Origin: Oligoflexales bacterium
GTDB lineage: Bacteria; Bdellovibrionota; Oligoflexia; Oligoflexales; Oligoflexaceae
Assembly (NCBI GenBank): GCA_015232735.1
Contig: JADFZC010000090.1
Span: 1 to 8,808, forward strand
Length of the DNA: 8,808 nt
Direction: 5' to 3'
Below are positions 1 through 7,976 of this stretch, piece by piece. The position numbers were made by a program, and so were the translations under genes. Under the pieces are notes generated by a model. That model saw only the letters and a program-made list of their open reading frames with translations. It had not been told where the DNA came from and searched no databases. How positions within the stretch are numbered: position 1 is the first letter of the stretch; the number at the start of each line of letters is the position of its first letter.

Positions 1-593
1 ATATACAATATGATGAGGCGGATCATGGTCGAACGTGCCCTTGCAAAGGCCTTTTCAAGAGAGTATTCGAAGATGAGATGCCCGATAAATTCAGGTTCAG
101 AGATTCCTTCCGAATACCAGAGGGCTACCGAGATCCTTCGCATGTCAGCGGCAATATCCTCCTTCAGAATCTTCTCAAAAGGTATTTTTGAATACGGCTT
201 GACTGCATTTTTCAGGGACTCTGCCGGAACCATCGGGTTTTTGTCCACTACGGGGTTCATCCGCCCATCGATGTTGACAGAATTGTTTCCATCGCTTTTG
301 GAAGGCCTGCTCATGCCGGCAAAAATCTCACCCCTGGAATTAAAAATCTGGGCCCTTCTGACGGAGGGGGATTCAAATAACCCGACAAGCCCCGTTTCCG
401 CCGAATGTGTGTTAATCTGCCATATCGCAAGCTCGAAGGTCGATATGACATTTGCTGTCTGAATAAACTGTGATTCATCCTCTGTGAATGCGTTTTCCCT
501 CATCTGCTGCCTTACTTCCAGATAAGCGCTTGCGATCGTGACGATGGAAATGATTCCAATCACCGCGGAAAGAATCTTGGTTTGAAGTTTCAT
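1..593 (-). CDS. N-terminal part of a membrane sensor protein (probable sensor kinase), truncated by the window edge
   Basis: The frame is open from an ATG at 593 to the left edge, giving 197 codons with no stop. A good ribosome binding site (AGGAGAGG at 600-607, 6 bases before the ATG) supports this start. The protein starts with a short basic-polar stretch, then one membrane helix (about residues 8-25), a periplasmic domain of about 165 residues, and the beginning of a second hydrophobic segment (MIRLIILY, from residue 190). The periplasmic part contains ELAIWQIN (54-61) followed by a segment ending in FNSRGEIFAG (84-93). This resembles the pattern in many sensor kinases where a Trp-containing helix leads into a strand with a short polar turn, as in CHASE8/Cache-like sensors; that resemblance is from memory. 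The output domain is outside the window, so it could be a histidine kinase, a diguanylate cyclase or a chemoreceptor. Kinase is favoured because of the neighbours. It lies 105 bases after the 922-residue kinase gene and may be cotranscribed with it. Confidence 0.8.
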   Translation of the reverse strand, partial: MKLQTKILSAVIGIISIVTIASAYLEVRQQMRENAFTEDESQFIQTANVISTFELAIWQINTHSAETGLVGLFESPSVRRAQIFNSRGEIFAGMSRPSKSDGNNSVNIDGRMNPVVDKNPMVPAESLKNAVKPYSKIPFEKILKEDIAADMRRISVALWYSEGISEPEFIGHLIFEYSLEKAFARARSTMIRLIILY

Positions 594-661
594 CGTTTTC
601 CTCTCCTGATCAACCAAGCAATATGATCACACCTACATAGGTCCCTTTGTTGTTGAAGCAT
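590..661 (-). CDS. Possible 23-codon upstream ORF overlapping the start of the truncated sensor gene
   Basis: An ATG at 661 opens a 23-codon frame beginning MLQQQRDLCRCDH and ending LIRRGKR. Its TGA stop (592-590) overlaps the ATG of the sensor gene (593-591) as ATGA. AAAGGA (668-673) lies 6 bases before the ATG, a well-placed ribosome binding site. These two facts are the whole case for translation. The peptide is rich in Gln, Arg and Cys, has several AGG/AGA/CGA arginine codons, and matches nothing I recognise. If real, it could couple or gate translation of the sensor gene. A frame this short with a nearby purine-rich stretch can also arise by chance. Confidence 0.3.
   Translation of the reverse strand: MLQQQRDLCRCDHIAWLIRRGKR
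600..607 (-). promoter_or_regulatory. Ribosome binding site of the truncated sensor gene
   Basis: Read on the minus strand this is AGGAGAGG, 6 bases before the ATG at 593. It is the strongest argument for that start codon in a gene whose 3' end cannot be seen. It also lies inside the possible upstream small ORF (661-590). Confidence 0.65.
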
Positions 662-698
662 ATGGTATCCTTTCAGTGCTCTTAAACACAAAAAACAT

Positions 699-3467
699 TC
701 ACCCCATAAGATGAAGAAGTTCATCCTCCCTGGCGGATGAAATAGCCTTCGCATAGGGTATTATGATTATGAATTCAGTCCCCTCTGACGGAGAGCTTTT
801 GACATTGAAAAGACCGTTGACCTTTTTGACCGCTTCGGCGACAGCTCTTATCCCCACGCCTCTTCCGGCATATTCGCTTGCCAGGTCCAAAGTCGAAAGG
901 CCGTTGAATATCAGCATCAGCTTTTGATCCCGCGTCATTTTTTCCACTTCGCCGGCATCGATAATTTTCCTTTCGATCGCCCTTTGCGTGATTTTTTCGA
1001 CATCGATTCCGCGGCCGTCATCCCTGATTGAGATTCTGAGAGTCCTGTTGATCAGTTCAAAAGAAATTACTATTGAGGCTATTTCCGGTTTATAGCGCCT
1101 TTCATCCTGCTTCTCGATGCCATGAATGACTGCGTTGTTTACAAGGTGCACCATCTGCCTTAAAATATTTGAAACGGATGCAGGTTCCACCATAATGTCG
1201 CTGCCCCTCAGTTCTATCTGTATTTTTTTCTTGAGCCTTGCACTAAGTTCATACGCATAATGAAGCAGAGGATCGATCAATTGCACTATTGGTCTGTATA
1301 ATGCCCTGTTGGTCCATTTTTCAACATAATTATGCACTGTCTTGTCGGAAGTGATCTGCCTTAGCCTCTGTTTCAATTCATTTATCATGGATATGTCGAT
1401 TTCCATGGAATCATGGAAATCCTCATCGTAGGAAATATCGAGGATATTCGCGTTTTTTGTTAGAAAATTTCTCAGGCTTGACTGTATTTTCCAGATGTCC
1501 TCGTCGCGTATCGTCTCAATGTTTTCGGTCTCGTGAATCCTTTCACTGACTTCCGTAAGGCCGAATATTGAACAGTTGCCTTTCAATGTGTGAAGGATCT
1601 TGGAAACATGATATCTGCTTCCTTTGGAACTGATAAGTGAATTGCATTCCTCGATGGCGCTCTTGAATCCGTCCAGAAACTGCTTGAACTGGAATTTTCT
1701 TTTAAAGATGTTGAAGACTGTTTCGGTATTTTGCCTTTGACTTTCCGAAAGTTCGAGTTCCGTGACGTCGGTTGCGATAAAGAGTATCCGGCTGACCCTG
1801 CTTTCGGCGTCAAGTATGGTTTTTGCCTGCAGGGTCAAAATCTTGTCTCCAGCCTTTACCTTCCTGGGAATCTGTGCGATTCCCACGGATTCCGGCAGAC
1901 TTCCTGAAAAAACCTGTTCCACTGAAAGAGCCAGGAGCGAACCGGATCTGTCCTTGATGCCAAAAAGCTCAAGGATGCTTTCGCCTTTTCTGAACCTGTC
2001 GCCAAATATTTTCAGGCACGACTTTGAAAAGCCCTCCTGCACGGCTAGCGATGAATCGATCAGAAATATTCCGCTGTCGACACTGTCAAGCAGCAGCCTG
2101 ATCTTTCCCGTTCTCTCTTCGACCATTTCTTCCAGCTGTCTGTTGATCCTGACAAGCTCCTCATTTTTTTTCCTGGTAATAAGCGCTATTTTTTTATCCT
2201 TGTTGCGCAGGGCCAGATTCATCTCCTCGGTCTGCCTTGCCATCTCGTTTTTCTCATAGGCAAGTTTATATCCAACGGCAATGCTCGATATTATGACTTC
2301 AATAAAGGCGCCGATAATCTGGACAGTGTTGACCGTAAGGCTCTGGGGTATTACCCCGGCGATGGCCAGAACCAAAAGAAAACTTGAGACAAGCAGGGTG
2401 GTCCACGCCAGCGTAAACGGATATGCCGGCCGGTATTTGCTGACAATGCCCCTAACCCCCCAGATCAGTATGCAGGTTGTATCCGCAAGTACCGTGGCCC
2501 TGAATATATGCGAAAAAATATCGTATTTGATTTGGAGGATTATATGAAGCGCTATGTTTGCCAGTGTCAGATAGAAAAGAAAATATCCTGTTTTTGCAGA
2601 TATGGGGGAACGTTTCCTCAGGTCAAGATATTCTATTGCGAAATAGATCGCTCCCATGCACGCAAGCGACCCGAAGAGGTCTCCCGCGAGATTGATGAGT
2701 CCGCTGATCGGGATCGAATCCGGGCATATGTAAACAAAAAAGCCGAGCAGCCACATCTGAAGCAAAATTACTGATATTACATAAACCGAATATGAAAAAT
2801 AGATCCTGTTTCTCGCGGTGAAATACAAAAGGATATTGTAAAGGAACGTTGCAAAAATACCGCCCAGCAGGGACCCGTAAATCAAGAGGACCGTTGACAT
2901 CTCGTCGGAAAACTCACGCGCTGTCCACAGAGTCAGTATAAGGTAGACTGATCTTGCACTCACCCTGAGAAATATTTCGGATTTACCCTGCGGCAGGCTG
3001 ATGTTGAATGCCGGGACGCGATAACGTATGGGCCAGTCGGACCATCTGAATGATGTTCCGGATTTTTTTTCGACAAATTCGCCGTCACGGCCCTTCAGGA
3101 AAATGGAGATCTCGTTTGAGTAAAAATCGTCGTTTTGAAGCACAAGCTCGGCATTTTCACTTCCAGGGTTTGATATTTCAAATCTCACCCATACCGTAGT
3201 GCGTTTCAGAGGCCACGAGAGAATTGAATTTTCCCTTGGTCTTTTGAAATTCTGAGACACATCCGGCCTTGTGATATCCTTTATTGCCAGCGAGGAGTTA
3301 TTATCCTCGAGTATCTCAATGTATGGATCAAGGGAAAAATTGTGCATTTTGTCGCTGACCGTTATATGAGCGGATGTGGATGCGACCAGTCTGCTGCCAT
3401 ACAGGATCAAAAAACCTGAAAGGATAACGAAAGACAGCATATTCGGCTTTATGTTGATTTTCCGCAT
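699..3467 (-). CDS. 7TMR-DISM membrane sensor kinase with PAS-like, Hpt and CheA-type ATPase domains
   Basis: This 922-residue protein is built as a membrane receptor fused to a CheA-like kinase core. A signal peptide or first helix (about 9-30) is followed by an extracytoplasmic beta-rich domain of the 7TMR-DISMED2 type (about 45-185, with TTVWVRFEISN at 90-100). About seven membrane helices follow (192-402), then a long charged coiled coil (405-460) and a PAS-like segment (about 455-570, ending FIATDVTEL). An Hpt domain has phospho-acceptor His626 in HTLKGN. The ATPase has an N box with His774, Asn778 and His782 (HLVNNAVIHG), a G1 box DDGRGID (816-822) and a G2 box GRGVGI (868-873). No DHp H box and no CheW-like domain is visible. 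The family normally couples a carbohydrate-like or small ligand to a cytoplasmic output; the ligand here is unknown. The region aligning with the CheA FxPGFST motif reads IFNGLST, so the ATP lid is somewhat divergent. The start has only a weak ribosome binding site (AGGT about 10 bases upstream); Met10 is a possible alternative. The gene sits 300 bases after the other kinase and may have its own promoter. Confidence 0.93.
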   Translation of the reverse strand: MRKINIKPNMLSFVILSGFLILYGSRLVASTSAHITVSDKMHNFSLDPYIEILEDNNSSLAIKDITRPDVSQNFKRPRENSILSWPLKRTTVWVRFEISNPGSENAELVLQNDDFYSNEISIFLKGRDGEFVEKKSGTSFRWSDWPIRYRVPAFNISLPQGKSEIFLRVSARSVYLILTLWTAREFSDEMSTVLLIYGSLLGGIFATFLYNILLYFTARNRIYFSYSVYVISVILLQMWLLGFFVYICPDSIPISGLINLAGDLFGSLACMGAIYFAIEYLDLRKRSPISAKTGYFLFYLTLANIALHIILQIKYDIFSHIFRATVLADTTCILIWGVRGIVSKYRPAYPFTLAWTTLLVSSFLLVLAIAGVIPQSLTVNTVQIIGAFIEVIISSIAVGYKLAYEKNEMARQTEEMNLALRNKDKKIALITRKKNEELVRINRQLEEMVEERTGKIRLLLDSVDSGIFLIDSSLAVQEGFSKSCLKIFGDRFRKGESILELFGIKDRSGSLLALSVEQVFSGSLPESVGIAQIPRKVKAGDKILTLQAKTILDAESRVSRILFIATDVTELELSESQRQNTETVFNIFKRKFQFKQFLDGFKSAIEECNSLISSKGSRYHVSKILHTLKGNCSIFGLTEVSERIHETENIETIRDEDIWKIQSSLRNFLTKNANILDISYDEDFHDSMEIDISMINELKQRLRQITSDKTVHNYVEKWTNRALYRPIVQLIDPLLHYAYELSARLKKKIQIELRGSDIMVEPASVSNILRQMVHLVNNAVIHGIEKQDERRYKPEIASIVISFELINRTLRISIRDDGRGIDVEKITQRAIERKIIDAGEVEKMTRDQKLMLIFNGLSTLDLASEYAGRGVGIRAVAEAVKKVNGLFNVKSSPSEGTEFIIIIPYAKAISSAREDELLHLMG

Positions 3468-3767
3468 TTTTTATTGGACCTGACCTTTTTTGGTTTAATA
3501 ATATGTTCTTTCAGCTTTTTTATCGGCGAAAAAAATGGAATATTAACCGGATGGATCAGCATCGGACAGGACTGATGTCTTCAATTTTCTGGAATAACTG
3601 CCATATATTGAACAGCCGGATTTTCTGCTTTTGCCAAAAGACGCGAATAACCCCGTTGATTTTAATATTATGCAAATTTTTTAACATATAAACCGGATTT
3701 TTTTTTAGCAGTGCATTTTGCGGTGAAAAACTTTTCAAAAGTGGGTAGATGTGACAATCTTGAGAAA
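3468..3767. other. 300-base A/T-rich intergenic region between the two kinase genes
   Basis: I find no gene here that I can support. The stretch is A/T-rich compared with the flanking genes and holds runs of A or T on both strands. On the plus strand the hexamer CCGGAT occurs three times (3547-3552, 3616-3621, 3693-3698), each preceded by A(A/G). A short perfect palindrome, ACTTTTGAAAAGT on the minus strand, lies about 3731-3743 and is followed by T residues; it is too A/T-rich to be a convincing terminator. The length suggests that the 922-residue kinase has its own promoter, but I cannot identify a well-spaced -35/-10 pair. Confidence 0.6.
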
Positions 3768-6700
3768 TCAGGCTGCAAGTTTTCTCCTGTGAACAGGATC
3801 CAGGTCGTTTTTTCCGTTAGCCGGAATCAAAGGCAGTTTCATGACGATCTTGAATGGACAAAACTCATCCGTGCCTGGATTCCCTTCGATTTTAATGCTG
3901 ATATCACCGGAGACCTCTTCAAGCAGTTCCTTGACGGCGCTTAGGCCGATACCCCTTCCTGACCTGAGGGTGACCTTCTCAGCCGTGCTAAAACCGGGAT
4001 TGAATATAAGAGTGCTCAACAATTCCGGAGTGATTTTGTGGGAGCTGGACGTCCCCCCACTGGAGAGCCCGGTTTTTTTACAGATTTGTTGAACATTAAG
4101 GCCGGGGCCATCATCGTAATATACAATTTGAATGTTTTCGTTATCGCATCTGGCTTCGATTACGATTGTTCCCGATATGGGTTTCCTGAGATCCTCCCTT
4201 TTGCTGGCGTATTCTATTCCATGATCCAGGGAATTAGTGAACAGATGGATCATGATATCCCTGATCATATCCCGGTAGGATTCCGGAATCAGGACTTTTT
4301 CATCAAAAACCCTGATCTTTGGTATTTCCTTTCCGCAGTCGAATGAGATATTTTTGATCTCGCTGTCCAGTTCGGCGATAATCTTCCTGAGCGAAACCCC
4401 GGATGCAAGGAAGAATTCCTTTAATGCGTCAATGGCGGCGGGACCTATGGAACCATTTTGATCGATTTGCATAAACGCTGACATGGCCTTGCTGTACAGC
4501 TCATGGCTGAACTTCACCACCTTTTCTGAAGACTCCTCGGATCCTGCCAGCTTCAATGCTATATTTTCATATACGGAATATTGTGCCTCAATGGCATCGA
4601 GAAGACTGGATAACAGCGATGAAAAACCCTGATGGTTCAGGTTAAGATCATTTTTCATCAATTGGTCTTCAGCATTGTGCACCATATTGGACAGATGGGT
4701 AAGATTGCAAATCCTTGAATTTCCTTTCAGGGTATGAAGGATATGGCAGGCCTTTTCAATATATCTCTTTTCGTCATATTCCTCCTTCAGATTCATAACG
4801 TCCCGTCCCGCCTTCAGCAGTTTCTTGAAGCGGGATGAAAACCTCCAGAATTTGGAAACGGTGCAGGCGAGAATCTGGCCTATTATTTCCAGTTCGGTTT
4901 TCTGCTTGTTTGTCGTTTCCTGCAGTTCCCTTACGTGCGTGATATCACGGATGGTTACAAGCAGATTTTCGGTAGTGTCGTCCATCCCGACTATGGAATT
5001 CCAATCGAATTCCAACACTTTTTTCCGGTCTCCAAAGGATTTGACGCACTCGCGCGGCAGATTCTTTCCGTTTATCACGTATGAAATGGAATTCTCGCCG
5101 ATGATTGCATGAAGCGAGCTTGCAAGCATGTTCATGTTGTCGCCTGACAGGTTTGTATTGGAAAAAACCTTATCCATGACGTTTGTATATTCCAGATGGT
5201 CCGTTTCGAGGATCTTTTCCAGATAGGATGAATACTCGGGATGGATGATATTTCCCTTGGTAATGGAAAAAATGCCCTGCCCCAGGTTTTGAAGCATTGT
5301 GTTGAGATGCGTTGTCTTGATGTTCAATTCATGCGTTCTCTCCTCGACTTTTTTCTCGAGATTTTTGTTTTGCTCTTCAATAATATGCAACATGTTGATG
5401 TTTTTAATATTTATTACAGCCAGCCTCGCCAGGGTCTCAAAGAATTCCTCGTCCATGGCATCGAAGCTTTGATTCACGTCCCTGTGGTCTCCCAAAAGTA
5501 TTATTCCCAGGTCGTTGTTGTTGTCCATCAGCGGAATGCAGATGAACTTCCCTTTCATGCCCTGTTCCCTAAGCCTTGGAACCTCATGCGTATTGATATA
5601 AAACACCTTTTTTTGACTTACGTTGTTCACTATGTTCAAACTGTTGATATCAAATTCCTCATAGTTAGTATTGATTTTGTTGATAAGTTCAAAATTCTTC
5701 TTGTCAGGATCATACAGGTAGCCGTACGCATTTTGAAAATTTGTCTTTTCCAAAAGGATTTCGAGCACCTTCCTGAAAACCTGCTGATGTTGTCCCGCTT
5801 CAGCCAGCTTCTCTCCCGTCAGGTTGAGAACCTTCAAATCCTGAATCCTGCTGTTTATCGAGTCGCGCATAAATGAAAAGCTTTTGGCCAGCTCTCCGAT
5901 CTCATCGTTGCCTCTTGTGTCTATGGGATATTTCAAATCACCCTTCGCCAGTTCCATGGCGCTTTCCTTCAGCCTCAGCACTGGTGACGTGAATATCCTG
6001 GAAATCGGGAAAATCAGGACAATGATGGCAAAAACGATGCAAACAAACGTCAGTGTCAGAGTCCGTTGAAGAATTCCAAGCCTCCGGTACACAATATCTT
6101 CCGAGACCAGGCTGACAACCGTGTATTTGTGTAAGGAATTTTTCGAATAACCGACAACTTTCGTTCCCCACGGGTCCTCCACCCCTTCAATGATTCCCTT
6201 TTTGTTTTTGGAAATGGATACTTTATTGAACAGGAATTTCATCTTTTGCCTGTCCCTGCCATAGTCCTCCGCCGCCTGACCTTGCGAGGCCTGGTTCTGG
6301 GGCTCGTCGAAAATAATATCCACGTATTTCTCATTGTCCTGTTCACTTCCATCGATCTTTTCCGATTTGACCAGCTTGTCTATTCCTTCATAGGAATAGA
6401 AAGCCCCCATGACGCCTATGGGTTTGCTGCTTCCCCAGGCAGGGTACAGGGGCGCAAAAGTCCAGAACCCCATGGCGTTGACCCCGCCTGGGATAGTGAT
6501 CTGGACGATCGGCCCCTGATGGATCTGGCCATCTCTAATTGTATTATTGTATGGTTCTATATTCGGGGCCATTTCACCGATAAAGGAGCTGTGGGTGGAA
6601 CCTACGATGTTCCTCTCATTGTCGGAGACCCAGAAAAAGGAAAAATTGGCATGGGATTCCTGATAATCCCTTAAAGCCTGGGATATGGTCACAAAATCTT

Positions 6701-6971
6701 CGCCAGGCGTGGTAAGCGAGACGTCGGAAAACAGGATGTTTTTGCTGTACGCAGTTATCTGGCCTTTGACTTCGTCAAAAATGACGTTGATGCTTGCATC
6801 CACCCTGTCGGTTATGGATGTCACATCCATCGAATACTTCATTGAAAGGTTGCGGGCGAAGTAGAAGGAGATGCCGCCTGCAATGCAGGCGGGCAAAAGT
6901 CCAAAACTTAGCAGGATTACCGCCAGTTTCTGTTTTATAGAATGTCGTACCTTTTCATATGGCACTTTCAT
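3768..6971 (-). CDS. Cache-like/HAMP/GAF/PAS-like membrane sensor kinase with Hpt and CheA-type ATPase domains
   Basis: This 1067-residue protein has two membrane helices (about 16-38 and 303-325) enclosing a periplasmic domain of about 265 residues. That domain resembles a double Cache sensor (FFWVSDNERNIVGST at 112-126; a membrane-proximal part ending YTVVSLVSEDIV). A HAMP linker follows (about 322-375, with GDLKYPIDTRGNDEIGEL), then a GAF-like domain (385-525), a coiled coil (525-560) and a PAS-like domain (555-680, ending LVTIRDITHVREL). The Hpt domain carries phospho-acceptor His746 in HTLKGN. The CheA-type ATPase has an N box HLFTNSLDHG (His909, Asn913, His917), a G1 box DDGPG (953-957), FNPGFSTAEKV (990-1000) and a G2 box SGRGIGL (1004-1010). 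All key ATP-binding motifs look intact, so it should be an active kinase. No DHp and no CheW-like domain is seen. The gene starts 12 bases after the binding-protein gene, behind only a weak ribosome binding site, and so probably depends on operon read-through. It is the natural partner of the adjacent binding protein and response regulator (inference). Confidence 0.94.
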   Translation of the reverse strand: MKVPYEKVRHSIKQKLAVILLSFGLLPACIAGGISFYFARNLSMKYSMDVTSITDRVDASINVIFDEVKGQITAYSKNILFSDVSLTTPGEDFVTISQALRDYQESHANFSFFWVSDNERNIVGSTHSSFIGEMAPNIEPYNNTIRDGQIHQGPIVQITIPGGVNAMGFWTFAPLYPAWGSSKPIGVMGAFYSYEGIDKLVKSEKIDGSEQDNEKYVDIIFDEPQNQASQGQAAEDYGRDRQKMKFLFNKVSISKNKKGIIEGVEDPWGTKVVGYSKNSLHKYTVVSLVSEDIVYRRLGILQRTLTLTFVCIVFAIIVLIFPISRIFTSPVLRLKESAMELAKGDLKYPIDTRGNDEIGELAKSFSFMRDSINSRIQDLKVLNLTGEKLAEAGQHQQVFRKVLEILLEKTNFQNAYGYLYDPDKKNFELINKINTNYEEFDINSLNIVNNVSQKKVFYINTHEVPRLREQGMKGKFICIPLMDNNNDLGIILLGDHRDVNQSFDAMDEEFFETLARLAVINIKNINMLHIIEEQNKNLEKKVEERTHELNIKTTHLNTMLQNLGQGIFSITKGNIIHPEYSSYLEKILETDHLEYTNVMDKVFSNTNLSGDNMNMLASSLHAIIGENSISYVINGKNLPRECVKSFGDRKKVLEFDWNSIVGMDDTTENLLVTIRDITHVRELQETTNKQKTELEIIGQILACTVSKFWRFSSRFKKLLKAGRDVMNLKEEYDEKRYIEKACHILHTLKGNSRICNLTHLSNMVHNAEDQLMKNDLNLNHQGFSSLLSSLLDAIEAQYSVYENIALKLAGSEESSEKVVKFSHELYSKAMSAFMQIDQNGSIGPAAIDALKEFFLASGVSLRKIIAELDSEIKNISFDCGKEIPKIRVFDEKVLIPESYRDMIRDIMIHLFTNSLDHGIEYASKREDLRKPISGTIVIEARCDNENIQIVYYDDGPGLNVQQICKKTGLSSGGTSSSHKITPELLSTLIFNPGFSTAEKVTLRSGRGIGLSAVKELLEEVSGDISIKIEGNPGTDEFCPFKIVMKLPLIPANGKNDLDPVHRRKLAA

Positions 6972-6983
6972 CCCTGCACCCGT

Positions 6984-7976
6984 TTATTTTCGCGAAAGGG
7001 CCGGCTTGTAATAACTTTCATACGTCAGCTTGCTCTTGCCGCTTTCGGTTATCTTGCCGGTCTTTATCAATTCTCCCAAAACGAAGTCGAAATCCTCTTT
7101 TGAAAGCTGACCGATTCCTTCGCGGCCTTTCTTGTACAGTATCAGTTTTTCAGTCTCTTTCAGCATGCGAAGCTGGTGTTTATATGTCGTGTTTGTTTTT
7201 GCGCTGTTGGCCGCTTCCATGACGATCTCGGTGGCTTTCTCATGGTTGTCGAAGGCCCAGAGCCAGCCTTTTATTGAAGCTTCAATAAAGCTCTTGCAGA
7301 GCTGGGGATCGTTGGTGCAGGTTTCAGGGTGTGCATAAACCCCGTCATCAGGGAAATTGAGTCCAAAGTCCTGGTATTTGAATTCATTCAGGTCCGACTG
7401 CTTTACGCCGGCATCCAGCACGACATGGTATTCGTTGTAGATCATGGCCGAGGCAAGATCCAGTTTTTTCTCAAGGAAAAGATCCATAGTGAAGCCCTGC
7501 TGGATATTCGTCACTTTAGCACCATACTTGCGTGCGAAGACGCTGGGGGGAATCTCAAACAGACCTGGCCAGACACCCACTTTCTTCCCGTTCATTTTTT
7601 CAGGTTTGTCGATACCGTCTTTTTTGTAAGAAATGAGCATGAGGCCTGTTGTCTGGTGTGTCTGGGCGATATTGACGATGGGAGCGCCTTTGCTTGCCAT
7701 GACAAGACCGCTCATGAAAAGGTCGGTGCAGAAAGTTGTTTTTTTCGCGGCCACATCCACAAGTCCATGGATGGCGGGTCCCCCGGACAGGATCTGGACA
7801 TCCAGACCGGCATCCTTATAGAAACCATTTTTCGCAGCGACATAGTACCCTGCGAATTGCGCCTGGGGAACCCACTGGGGCCTGAATGTTACTTTCTTCA
7901 ATTCATTCTTGGCCAGCATGGATTGGCCCCAAGACATTCCCACGATAAAAATGCTTGATAACAGATAACGCTTCAT
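6984..7976 (-). CDS. Periplasmic NMT1/THI5-like substrate-binding protein
   Basis: The protein has 330 residues with an N-terminal signal peptide (basic MKR, hydrophobic core LLSSIFIVGM, probable cleavage after MLA at about 22). No lipobox cysteine is present, so a soluble periplasmic protein is expected. The motif WVPQAQFAGYYVA (35-47) followed by GFYKDAGLDVQI (51-62) is the hallmark of the NMT1/THI5 (ThiY-like) binding-protein family. Members bind pyrimidine thiamine precursors, riboflavin, taurine or other sulfonates, so the ligand cannot be named from sequence. Cys220 and Cys227 are close enough to form a periplasmic disulfide. The start is well supported: AAAGGAGG lies 6 bases upstream and the ATG overlaps the regulator's stop as ATGA. 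No permease or ATPase of an ABC transporter is in the window. The setting between a response regulator and a sensor kinase suggests that it serves as a ligand-presenting sensor component rather than an uptake protein (inference). Confidence 0.92.
   Translation of the reverse strand: MKRYLLSSIFIVGMSWGQSMLAKNELKKVTFRPQWVPQAQFAGYYVAAKNGFYKDAGLDVQILSGGPAIHGLVDVAAKKTTFCTDLFMSGLVMASKGAPIVNIAQTHQTTGLMLISYKKDGIDKPEKMNGKKVGVWPGLFEIPPSVFARKYGAKVTNIQQGFTMDLFLEKKLDLASAMIYNEYHVVLDAGVKQSDLNEFKYQDFGLNFPDDGVYAHPETCTNDPQLCKSFIEASIKGWLWAFDNHEKATEIVMEAANSAKTNTTYKHQLRMLKETEKLILYKKGREGIGQLSKEDFDFVLGELIKTGKITESGKSKLTYESYYKPALSRK

Noticed and set aside
10..462. Plus-strand open frame of 150 codons
   Set aside because: It is antisense to the truncated sensor gene, whose minus-strand frame has a strong ribosome binding site and a clear membrane helix plus periplasmic domain pattern.
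632..641. CCTACATAGG inverted repeat before the truncated sensor gene as an operator
   Set aside because: The four-base arms are too short to distinguish from chance, and no second copy is present.
3556..3738. Minus-strand 60-codon frame in the gap between the kinases
   Set aside because: It has no good ribosome binding site, a composition reflecting A/T-rich DNA, and no recognisable motif.
3729..3743. Possible intrinsic terminator after the 1067-residue kinase (ACTTTTGAAAAGT palindrome followed by T residues, minus strand)
   Set aside because: The stem is nearly all A/T and leaves only about four stable pairs once a loop is allowed, which is too weak to call a terminator.
5241..5876. Plus-strand open frame of 211 codons
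   Set aside because: It lies opposite the HAMP-GAF-PAS part of the 1067-residue kinase and has no recognisable domain of its own.
7329..7958. Plus-strand open frame of 209 codons
   Set aside because: It is antisense to the substrate-binding protein, which has family motifs, a signal peptide and a strong ribosome binding site.
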